A stretch of 64,000 nucleotides of DNA from JABDIY01 sp963803845 (lineage in GTDB: Bacteria > Actinomycetota > Acidimicrobiia > Acidimicrobiales > SZUA-35), in the NCBI GenBank assembly GCA_963803845.1, contig CAWDNZ010000005.1, positions 2,405,952 through 2,469,951 on the forward strand, read 5' to 3'. Positions within the stretch are counted from its first letter, which is position 1; every line of letters starts with the position of its first letter. Below, one piece after another: positions 54,707-62,484 of this stretch. The notes below the pieces were generated by a model. The model was not told where the DNA came from. It saw nothing but the letters and a program-made list of their open reading frames with translations, and did not search any database. The translations under genes were made by a program, and so were the position numbers.

Positions 54707-56164
54707 GTGCTGAGCGACCACGAGGTGCAGTCCATCATCGACCGTGTTCGCGGTCGGGTGGCCGGTGCCCAGGGTGCCGCCAACGAGGGCGCCGCGCTGC
54801 GCGCCACCGATGACCTGGGCACGGCCGACGAACTCCTTGGCGACGGCGTCTTCGGAACCATCGATGCCGCCGTCAGTGCTGCCAGCCAGGCATTCACCGC
54901 CTATAGCGAAATGGGGTTGGAAGTCCGCCGGCTGATCGTGGAGGCGATGCGGGCCGCCATGCTTCGTGAAGGCGAACGCTTGGCCTACATGGCACACGCC
55001 GAAACCGGGTTGGGCCGCGCTGAGGACAAGGTCAAGAAGAACCTGCTGGTCACCACCAAAACGCCAGGACCGGAGGATCTTGACCCCCAGGTCGTGACGG
55101 GCGACGAAGGCATGATGCTCACCGAGTATGCGCCCTACGGGGTGATCGGGTCGATCACTCCCACCACCAACCCAACCTCCACGATCATCAACAACAGCAT
55201 CGCCATGCTCTCGGCCGGGAACGCCGTTACGTTCAATGTGCATCCTGGCGCTCGGCAGGTTTCGGTGGAGAACATCAAGCTTCTCAATCGAGCCATCGTG
55301 GGAGCCGGCGGACCGGCCAATCTGATCACCACTGTGGCCAAGCCAACGCTGGACTCGGCCAGGGCATTGATGGCCCACCCTAGAGTGCCGGTTCTGTTGG
55401 TCACCGGCGGACCGGCCGTCGTGGGCGAAGCGTTGCGTAGTCCTAAGAAAGCCATCACTGCCGGACCCGGCAACCCACCCGCGGTTGTTGACCAGACCGC
55501 GGACATCGTAAAGGCTGCCGGAGACATCGTTCGAGGGGCATCATTCGACAACAACATCGTGTGTGCGGATGAGAAGACCACAATCGTGGTCGATACGGTC
55601 GCTGATGCGCTGGTCAGGGCCATGGTGCAAGCGGGGGCCTACCGACTCAAAGAGCACGAGTTGCGTCGTCTGGAGCGTGTGATCTTCACCAAGATGGGCG
55701 CCGCCAACAAGCCGGGGGCTATCAACCCTGCGTGGATCGGCAAGAACGCCGGCGCGCTACTGGGCGAGATCGGCGTGAGCGTGGAAGGCGATGTGAAGCT
55801 GCTCCTCGCCGAGGTTCGGTCCGATCATTCCCTGGTGTGGACCGAGCAGATGATGCCGGTGATGCCGGTGGTGCGGGTCAAGGATGTCCAGCAAGCCATT
55901 GACCTGGCAGTGCGGTCCGAACACGGCTTCCGCCATACCGCGTCGATCCATTCCACCAACGTTGACACGATCACCAGGATGGCTCGAGCCATGAACTGCT
56001 CGATCTTGGTGGCCAACGGACCCAACTATGCAGGCCTCGGTCAATCCGGCGAAGGTTTCACCTCCTTCTCCATCGCCAGCCCAACGGGCGAGGGCCTCAC
56101 CCGGCCGCGAACCTTCTCTCGCATCCGCCGCGTAACCGTGGTTGGAGCGCTGCGTCTTGTCTGA
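54707..56164 (+). CDS. BMC-associated aldehyde dehydrogenase, CoA-acylating type
   Basis: A 485-residue ALDH-superfamily enzyme of the EutE/PduP group. Catalytic Cys286 is in SFDNNIVCADEK; PYGVIGSITPTTNPTSTIIN and TGGPAVVGEALRSPKKAITA form the cofactor site. It lacks the Glu general base of hydrolytic ALDHs in the expected place, consistent with acyl-CoA formation. The first 15 residues (LSDHEVQSIIDRVRGRV) form a cargo-type amphipathic helix, followed by a linker. It would turn the acetaldehyde from DeoC into acetyl-CoA with reduction of NAD. GTG 54707 starts 7 bp after the vertex gene. Confidence 0.93.
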   Translation: MLSDHEVQSIIDRVRGRVAGAQGAANEGAALRATDDLGTADELLGDGVFGTIDAAVSAASQAFTAYSEMGLEVRRLIVEAMRAAMLREGERLAYMAHAETGLGRAEDKVKKNLLVTTKTPGPEDLDPQVVTGDEGMMLTEYAPYGVIGSITPTTNPTSTIINNSIAMLSAGNAVTFNVHPGARQVSVENIKLLNRAIVGAGGPANLITTVAKPTLDSARALMAHPRVPVLLVTGGPAVVGEALRSPKKAITAGPGNPPAVVDQTADIVKAAGDIVRGASFDNNIVCADEKTTIVVDTVADALVRAMVQAGAYRLKEHELRRLERVIFTKMGAANKPGAINPAWIGKNAGALLGEIGVSVEGDVKLLLAEVRSDHSLVWTEQMMPVMPVVRVKDVQQAIDLAVRSEHGFRHTASIHSTNVDTITRMARAMNCSILVANGPNYAGLGQSGEGFTSFSIASPTGEGLTRPRTFSRIRRVTVVGALRLV

Positions 56165-56774
56165 GAACACCGACGCCCGCTTCGATCCCGCCATCGGACT
56201 TCTCGAGTTCGACTCCATTGTGGCCGGCATCGTCGGCGGTGACGCCATGGCCAAATCCTCACCGGTCGCCTCGTTGTATGCCGGCACGGTGCATCCCGGC
56301 CGCTATCTGGTTCTTGTCGGTGGCGACACCGCCGCGGTCGAAATCGCAATCGAAGCCGGCGGCACCAACACGGTGGTGGACAGTCTGCTCCTCGCCAATG
56401 TGCACCCGGCGGTGGTGGCCGCGATCACTGGCGTTGGACCTGGTCTCCCCAGTGCCTCCGACGCAATTGGTGTTGTCGAGACATCATCGGTTGCCGCTGC
56501 CATTATCGCTGCCGATGCCGGCGTCAAGGCTGCGCAAGTATCAATCGCGGCGCTGCGACTCGGCGACGATTTGGGAGGCAAGGCGTACTGTGTCTTCGCC
56601 GGGCCAGTAGCCGATGTCGAGGCTGCGGTGGAGCGTGCAGAGTTGGAGACCGAGCACCGGGGCAAACTGCTGGCCACTGCGATCATCCCCCAAATTCACC
56701 GGGACATGGTGAAAAGCATGGCTCGCGAATTGCGCTTCAATCATCAGTTGCAGAGTGATCTGGGAGCGACCTGA
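56157..56774 (+). CDS. BMC shell protein, trimer-type, second
   Basis: A 205-residue tandem BMC protein: first domain IGLLEFDSIVAGIVGGDAMA to VEIAIEAGG, second domain AIGVVETSSVAAAIIAADAG to VEAAVERAELETEH, followed by a helical tail ending with LRFNHQLQSD. The start TTG 56157 is inferred from overlap with the ALDH stop (8 bp); an in-frame TTG five codons upstream is possible. No Cys lines the pore loop region (RLGDDLGGKAY), so an Fe-S site as in PduT is not expected. Confidence 0.88.
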   Translation: MSENTDARFDPAIGLLEFDSIVAGIVGGDAMAKSSPVASLYAGTVHPGRYLVLVGGDTAAVEIAIEAGGTNTVVDSLLLANVHPAVVAAITGVGPGLPSASDAIGVVETSSVAAAIIAADAGVKAAQVSIAALRLGDDLGGKAYCVFAGPVADVEAAVERAELETEHRGKLLATAIIPQIHRDMVKSMARELRFNHQLQSDLGAT

Positions 56775-57055
56775 TGCAACTGGGTCGAGTGACAGGCACG
56801 GTGGTGGCCACCGTCAAGGCCAAGGGCCTGGAAGGCGTCAAGTTTCTCATTGTCCAGCCGCTCGATAAACACCAACAGGACAAAGGTTCACCCGTCGTTG
56901 CGGCCGACGCCGTGGCGATGGCCGGCCCCGGCGAGCTGGTCTACTACGTCGCTTCACGCGAGGCCGCCGAAGCCATGGAGGAACGATTTGTCCCGGTTGA
57001 CCACGCCATCGTGGGTCTGGTGGATCAGGTGACACTGGCAGAGGACAGCCAATGA
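56774..57055 (+). CDS. BMC vertex protein (BMC-P), second copy
   Basis: A 93-residue EutN/CcmL-family protein: MQLGRVTGTVVATVKAKGLE, VVAADAVAMAGPGELVYYVA and a C-terminal FVPVDHAIVGLVDQVTL. It lacks the SSAR loop of the first copy (YVASREAAEAMEERF instead), so the three vertex proteins are not interchangeable copies. ATG 56774 overlaps the previous stop (TGATG). Confidence 0.93.
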   Translation: MQLGRVTGTVVATVKAKGLEGVKFLIVQPLDKHQQDKGSPVVAADAVAMAGPGELVYYVASREAAEAMEERFVPVDHAIVGLVDQVTLAEDSQ

Positions 57056-57312
57056 AGATCGGCAGGGTTGCCGGAACCGTGGTCTCACCCATCAGCCACC
57101 CCTTCTTCGACGGGCAGCGCCTGTTGTTGTGCGATCTCGTCGACCCCGCCGGCACAGCAAGCGGTTACCTGATTGCCGTAGACGTGGTAGATGCCGGCGT
57201 GGGTGATCAGGTGCTCATTTGCGACGAAGGCACCTCGGCCCGCCAAATCTTCGACATCGATACTGGCCCGATCCGATCGGTCATCGTAGGAATCATCGAC
57301 GCCATCAACTGA
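57052..57312 (+). CDS. BMC vertex protein (BMC-P), third copy
   Basis: An 86-residue EutN/CcmL-family protein: MKIGRVAGTVVSPISHPFFD, LIAVDVVDAGVGDQVLICDE and GTSARQIFDIDTGPIRSVIV. It keeps the (S/T)SAR loop. ATG 57052 overlaps the previous stop (ATGA). It is the last gene of the shell operon; repeat B copy 4 follows 34 bp later and may mark the transcript end. Confidence 0.94.
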   Translation: MKIGRVAGTVVSPISHPFFDGQRLLLCDLVDPAGTASGYLIAVDVVDAGVGDQVLICDEGTSARQIFDIDTGPIRSVIVGIIDAIN

Positions 57313-57345
57313 GGCAGGTCGACCGCCGCTCGGTGGCACTGGCAC

Positions 57346-57395
57346 GTTTTCCGGAGCATCCCGTGCCCTACAGGGCGCCCAACGCCCCGGATAAC
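57346..57395 (+). repeat. Palindromic repeat family B, copy 4
   Basis: 50 bp: GTTTTCCGG ... CCGGATAAC arms and inner GTGCCCTACAGGGC, almost the same as copy 1. Located directly after the BMC operon. Confidence 0.8.
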
Positions 57396-57459
57396 CACGG
57401 AGACGGAGCTGCGAAGGTGTCACCGGGGACGTTCGGCTCTGGTGGTTCGCTGGCACGGT

Positions 57460-57534
57460 GACGAGACGTTCGTGTGAGAGTCGTCATACCGAGCAAAGTA
57501 TTGCTACCGTTACGACGTCTCGTCTTCAAAGGGG
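57460..57534 (+). promoter_or_regulatory. Structured 5' leader before the first flavoenzyme gene
   Basis: A perfect 10-bp stem GACGAGACGT (57460-57469) / ACGTCTCGTC (57515-57524) encloses GTCGT/ACGAC and a small hairpin AGCAA-AGTA-TTGCT. The outer arm ends 4 nt before the purine-rich ribosome site AAAGGGG. It could be a cis-acting RNA controlling translation; I recognise no known riboswitch family. Confidence 0.45.
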
Positions 57535-57543
57535 AATTTCTCT

Positions 57544-59991
57544 GTGGCCTCGCGCATTCCGGACCAAGCGCAAGTGGTCATCGTCGGCGGCGGCATCATC
57601 GGATGCTCCATCGCATACCACCTCACCCGCCGAGGCGTCACCGATGTTCTCGTCCTCGAACAAGGACAGCTCACCGGCGGCACAACCTGGCATGCCGCGG
57701 GACTGGTCAGCCAGCTCAAGTCCACCCACAGCCTGACCAAGCTGGCGGAATACTCGGCCCGACTGTTCGAAGATCTCGAGGGCGAAACCGGCCAAGCGAC
57801 CGGGTACCGGACACCTGGTTCGATCTCGGTCGCTTCCGACCTCGAACGCTGGGAAGAACTTCTGCGCGGCATGTCGATGGCTCGCACGGTCGGCGTCGAG
57901 ATTCGTGAGATCGAACTGGACGAAGCCAAAGAAATGGCACCGCTCCTGAACATCGATGATCTCGTCGGCGCGCTCTACATCCCCGACGACGGCATAACCT
58001 CCCCGGTCGACACCACGATGGCGTTGGCCAAGGGTGCAAAGGCAAAGGGCGCGACGGTCATCGAGGGCATCGCCGTCACCGAGCTCGAGACCAACGGTGA
58101 CCGCATCGCTGGAGTCCACACCGAGCAGGGGTACATCGAGGCCGAAACGGTCGTGCTCGCCGGAGGCATGTGGACCCGCCAACTGGCGCAGACCGCTGGG
58201 ATTCGCGTGCCGCTCCAAGCGTGTGAGCACTTCTACATCGTGACCGAGGCAATCGATGAAGTGACACCCGATATGCCGACCGTGCGCGACCCAACGAACT
58301 ACACGTACTTCAAAGAAGAGACCGGCAAAATCATGGCGGGCTTCTTCGAGCCCCGTGGCAAGATCTGGAATCTCGACCACATCCCTCGCGACTTCATGTT
58401 CGGGACCTTGCCCGAAGATTGGGACCACGTCGGGCCGATCTTCGAACGCGCCATTCAGCGCATGCCGCGGCTTGGCGAGGTCGGCCTTCAGCTGTTCTTC
58501 AACGGCCCCGAAGCCTTCACCCCCGACGGCGTCTACCACCTTGGCGAATCCAACGAGATCGACGGTTGCTACATCGCTGCTGGCTTCAACTCGGTCGGTA
58601 TCCAAAGTGCTGGTGGCGCGGGCATGGTCGTCGCTGACTGGATCATCGACGGCCATCCACCGAGCGACCTATCCGCTGTCGACATCCGCAGGACATTCCC
58701 GTTCCAGAACGAACCCAAATATCTCGAGAGCCGAATCTCGGAGAGTCTCGGGCTGCTCTACGCGATGCACTGGCCTTTCCGTCAGTACGAGAGCGCCCGG
58801 AACCAGCGCCTGTCTCCACTCCACGAACGATTCGCCGAAGCTGGCGCAGTCTTCGGCGAGACCGCGGGCTGGGAGCGCCCAAATTGGTTCGCAACAAACG
58901 GCGAGAACCCCGAATACGAATACAGCTGGGGCAAACAGAACTGGTTCGACGCCAGCGGGCGCGAGTGCGAAGCGGTTCGCAACGCCGCGGGCCTCTTCGA
59001 CCAAACGTCGTTCGCCAACTTCGAGGTCACCGGCCCCGACGCCATGAAGATGCTCAACCGGATGAGCTGCAATGAAGTCGACGTGCCGATCGGCAAGGCC
59101 GTCTACACACAGTGGCTCAACGACCGGGGCGGCATCGAGGCAGACCTCTCTGTCACACGCCGAGGTGCGTCCGAATACATGGTGGTCACCGGCGCTGCGG
59201 TTGCAAACCGCGACTGGCATTGGCTGCGTCGCACGGCTCGCGACTACGACGTGCAGATCGCCGATCGCAGCGATGAGATCGCCATGCTCGGCCTGATGGG
59301 CCCGAACAGCCGTGCCATCCTGAGCCAGCTCACCGACCACGACCTCAGCAACGATGGATTCCCCTTCGGAACCTCGGTGGACATGACAGTCGCCGGCATC
59401 GAGGTGTTCGCGATCCGCATGACCTACGTCGGTGAACTGGGCTGGGAGCTCTACGTCGCCAACGCCGATGCTGTTGCCTTGCACGACGCTCTCGTCGACG
59501 CCGGAGCAGCGCACGGGTTGAAACACGCTGGTTACCACGCAATGAACACGCTTCGCCTGGAGTCGGGATACCGGCACTGGGGCCACGACGTCACCGACGA
59601 AGACACACCAATCGAGGCCGGGCTTGGGTTCACGTGTGCATATGACAAGGTGGGCGGCTTCCGAGGCATGGAGGCGCTGCTCGTGCAAAAGGCCGCAGCC
59701 GTGCGCACAAAGCGGTTGATCCAATTTCGTCTGGAAGACACCGAGAAACTGCTCTACCACGACGAACCGATCCTTCGCGATGGCATCATCGTTGGCCGCA
59801 CCACGGGAGGCATGTTCAGTTACGTCGAGGGCAAGGCGCTTGCCATGGGTTACCTCAACAACCCCGATGGGGTCACCAAGGATTGGCTCGATTCGGGCAG
59901 CTTCCAAATCGAAGTGGCGGCTGTGCCGATCGCGGCAACCCCATCGATCCGTTCGTTCTACGACCCGCGCAACGAACGCGTTAAGGTCTAG
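57544..59991 (+). CDS. Dimethylglycine/sarcosine-dehydrogenase-like flavoenzyme (DAO + GcvT domains), first
   Basis: An 815-residue two-part enzyme. The FAD-binding DAO domain begins VVIVGGGIIGCSIAYHLTRR, and His50 in GGTTWHAAGLVS is the position of the covalent flavin His of dimethylglycine dehydrogenases. From about residue 430 a folate-binding GcvT-like domain follows, with LGLMGPNSRAILSQLTDHDL, MTYVGELGWELYVA and the C-terminal KALAMGYLNNPDGVTKD. It would oxidatively demethylate an N-methyl amino acid and pass the carbon to tetrahydrofolate. GTG 57544 follows AAAGGGG at about 10 bp. Substrate unproven. Confidence 0.88.
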   Translation: MASRIPDQAQVVIVGGGIIGCSIAYHLTRRGVTDVLVLEQGQLTGGTTWHAAGLVSQLKSTHSLTKLAEYSARLFEDLEGETGQATGYRTPGSISVASDLERWEELLRGMSMARTVGVEIREIELDEAKEMAPLLNIDDLVGALYIPDDGITSPVDTTMALAKGAKAKGATVIEGIAVTELETNGDRIAGVHTEQGYIEAETVVLAGGMWTRQLAQTAGIRVPLQACEHFYIVTEAIDEVTPDMPTVRDPTNYTYFKEETGKIMAGFFEPRGKIWNLDHIPRDFMFGTLPEDWDHVGPIFERAIQRMPRLGEVGLQLFFNGPEAFTPDGVYHLGESNEIDGCYIAAGFNSVGIQSAGGAGMVVADWIIDGHPPSDLSAVDIRRTFPFQNEPKYLESRISESLGLLYAMHWPFRQYESARNQRLSPLHERFAEAGAVFGETAGWERPNWFATNGENPEYEYSWGKQNWFDASGRECEAVRNAAGLFDQTSFANFEVTGPDAMKMLNRMSCNEVDVPIGKAVYTQWLNDRGGIEADLSVTRRGASEYMVVTGAAVANRDWHWLRRTARDYDVQIADRSDEIAMLGLMGPNSRAILSQLTDHDLSNDGFPFGTSVDMTVAGIEVFAIRMTYVGELGWELYVANADAVALHDALVDAGAAHGLKHAGYHAMNTLRLESGYRHWGHDVTDEDTPIEAGLGFTCAYDKVGGFRGMEALLVQKAAAVRTKRLIQFRLEDTEKLLYHDEPILRDGIIVGRTTGGMFSYVEGKALAMGYLNNPDGVTKDWLDSGSFQIEVAAVPIAATPSIRSFYDPRNERVKV

Positions 59992-60053
59992 CCGGCCGAG
60001 GGCTCTCTCGGCATCACCGCACTGTCTACAGGAATCTCAGGAAACTCACGCCA

Positions 60054-62474
60054 ATGCAAGAAGAAGCACAAGTTGTCATCATCGGCGCTGGAGCGATGGG
60101 CGCTGGTTTGTTCTACCACCTCGCCCACGAGGGCTGGACGGACACGCTCCTCATCGAAAAGGGCGAGCTTTCCTCGGGTTCAACCTGGCACGCGGCGGGC
60201 CTCATCCCGCACTTCATCGGCAGTTTGAACATGGCCAAGAACCACCAGGTTGCGGCCGAGCTCTACCCGGCTCTCGAAGCCGAAACTGGTCTGAGCGGCG
60301 GCTGGCACCACACGGGTGCTATTCGCCTCGCTCTCACGCAGGACCAGGTGGATTGGTTCAAGTACGTGCACGGAATCATGGAGCTCATCGGCAACGAGAG
60401 CTACTTGATCGAACCGAAAGAGATCCTCAAGCACTGGCCGTTCATGGACGTGTCCGATGTCCTCATGGGTTTCCACACCCCGAACGATGGTTGGGCAGAT
60501 CCGTCGATGTCATCGGCAGCCATGGTCGCTGGTGGCCGTCAACTCGGAGCCAAAGTCCACAGGCACACCCTCGTCACCGAAACCAATCAACTGCCCGATG
60601 GTCGGTGGGAAGTCATCACAGACAAGGGACGGGTCGTCACCGAACACTTGGTGAATGCCGCCGGATGTTATGCGCCGCAGGTCGGCGCTATGGCCGGAAT
60701 TGATGTCCCGATCGTGTCTGTGATCCACCAATACCTGATCACCGAGCCAATGAAGGAGATCACCGATCTCGGAACGTTCCAGCCGCCGATCGTTCGTGAT
60801 CCACGAGCCTCGGCCTACTACCGACGCGAGATCAACAGCCTGCTCATCGGCCCGTACGAGCGAGAAAACGCCCAGACCTACGGCATCGATTGGATCGATT
60901 GGGACAAACACTTCTACCTGACGCCCACTGACCTCGATCAGTTGATGCCGTGGCTCATCGAAGCGGGCAACCGCGTGCCGGCCTTTCAGAACGCCGGCAT
61001 CAAGACCGTCATTTCCGGGCCGATCACCCACACACCTGACAGTGGTTTCCTCATGGGACCCGCACCAGGTCATCACAACTACTGGCACTGCTCTGGAGCC
61101 TCCATCGGCGTCACCCAGGGACCGGGCGCTGGCAAGCACCTCGCCCAGTGGATGGTGCACGGCCAGACCGAGGTCAATGTTGCCGAAATGGACCCACGTC
61201 GCTTCGGCGATCATGCCGGGCCAAAGGGTCGGTACGCCATCGACAAGGCGATCGACGAATTCCACGAGATGTATGCAACCCGTCTGCCGGGGGAGCAACG
61301 GTTCGCCGGCCGCCCCCAGAAGGTGGACACGATCTACGATCGGCTCGATGCAAAGGGCGCACAGTGGCAGGAGATATTTGGCTGGGAACGGCCGCAGTAT
61401 TTCGGCGACCCCGAGGCGCATAGCTTCCGTCGGTCAAATGCATTCGATTTCGTCGCCGCCGAGGTCAAAGGAACGCGCGAGATCGCTGGTCTCGCTGACC
61501 TGACCGCCTTCGCGAAGTTCGAGGTGACAGGTGGCGATGCGGGTTCCTTCCTCGAGCGCATGGCCGCAAACAAGATGCCGGTGAAGAACGGCGGCATGCG
61601 CCTGACCCACTTCCTCACCACGCTTGGCGGTATCGAGGCCGAGATGACGGTCACGAAGCTCGCCGACGATCGCTATTACCTCAACTCCGGCATCACGTCG
61701 GAATTCCACGATCGTGACTGGCTGGTGCACCACATCGCCGAAGGCGAGGAGGTCGTCGTCAACGACGTCACCGAAGAGAAGGGAATCTTGGCGGTCGCTG
61801 GTCCAAAGAGTCGCGAGATACTCGCTGGCCTCACGACCACAGACCTCACGAATGAATCATTCCGTTGGCTCACCGGCCAAGAGATCGAGGTCGCTGGCGT
61901 TCCGGTCATCGCACTACGAGTGAGTTATGTCGGTGAGCTCGGTTGGGAACTGCACTGCCCGATGGAGCTGATGCCAGCGCTCTATGACGCCATCGTGGCC
62001 GTAGGCGAACCAATGGGCATGGTCCACTTCGGCGCGTATGCAATGAACTGCATGCGAATCGAGAAGGCCTATAAGGCCATGGGCTCCGAGCTCACGACCG
62101 AGATCACGCCCGTCGAGGCTGATCTTGGGAGGTTCGTGAACTACGACCTCGACTTCCAGGGCAAGGCAGCAGCACAGGAACGGCTGGCCATGGGTGACGA
62201 CATCGAGATGATCCTCGTCTACTGCTCGGTCGACGCGACCGACAACGACCCACGCGGTAATGAGCCCGTCTACTGCAACGACGAACAGGTCGGTCTGACG
62301 ACGTCGGGCACCTACGGCCACAGTGTCGGCACCAGTCTTGCCTTTGCCTACGTCGACCCGAAGTGCAAGGCCCCGGGCACCGAGCTCGAGATCAAGATGA
62401 TGGACGAGCTGCGACCGGCGGTCATTCTCGCCGACGCCGCGTACGACGCAGCCAACGACAAACCACGAGCGTAA
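60054..62474 (+). CDS. Dimethylglycine/sarcosine-dehydrogenase-like flavoenzyme, second
   Basis: An 806-residue homologue of the preceding gene: VVIIGAGAMGAGLFYHLAHE for FAD binding, His46 in SGSTWHAAGL, GASIGVTQGPGAGKHLAQWM closing the DAO domain, and a GcvT-like second half (LAVAGPKSREILAGLTTTDL, LRVSYVGELGWELHCPM, TLASLAFAYVD-type end). Only moderately similar to its neighbour, so the two probably act on different N-methyl substrates or steps. ATG 60054; the gap of 62 bp suggests one transcript with the first gene and the following MttB-like gene, as in betaine-demethylation loci. Confidence 0.88.
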   Translation: MQEEAQVVIIGAGAMGAGLFYHLAHEGWTDTLLIEKGELSSGSTWHAAGLIPHFIGSLNMAKNHQVAAELYPALEAETGLSGGWHHTGAIRLALTQDQVDWFKYVHGIMELIGNESYLIEPKEILKHWPFMDVSDVLMGFHTPNDGWADPSMSSAAMVAGGRQLGAKVHRHTLVTETNQLPDGRWEVITDKGRVVTEHLVNAAGCYAPQVGAMAGIDVPIVSVIHQYLITEPMKEITDLGTFQPPIVRDPRASAYYRREINSLLIGPYERENAQTYGIDWIDWDKHFYLTPTDLDQLMPWLIEAGNRVPAFQNAGIKTVISGPITHTPDSGFLMGPAPGHHNYWHCSGASIGVTQGPGAGKHLAQWMVHGQTEVNVAEMDPRRFGDHAGPKGRYAIDKAIDEFHEMYATRLPGEQRFAGRPQKVDTIYDRLDAKGAQWQEIFGWERPQYFGDPEAHSFRRSNAFDFVAAEVKGTREIAGLADLTAFAKFEVTGGDAGSFLERMAANKMPVKNGGMRLTHFLTTLGGIEAEMTVTKLADDRYYLNSGITSEFHDRDWLVHHIAEGEEVVVNDVTEEKGILAVAGPKSREILAGLTTTDLTNESFRWLTGQEIEVAGVPVIALRVSYVGELGWELHCPMELMPALYDAIVAVGEPMGMVHFGAYAMNCMRIEKAYKAMGSELTTEITPVEADLGRFVNYDLDFQGKAAAQERLAMGDDIEMILVYCSVDATDNDPRGNEPVYCNDEQVGLTTSGTYGHSVGTSLAFAYVDPKCKAPGTELEIKMMDELRPAVILADAAYDAANDKPRA

Positions 62475-62484
62475 GGACACTGAC

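Noticed and set aside
60010..60045. Half-copy of family A before the second flavoenzyme gene (ACAGGAATCTCAGG)
   Set aside because: Only one arm resembles the repeat and no inner blocks are present; likely chance.
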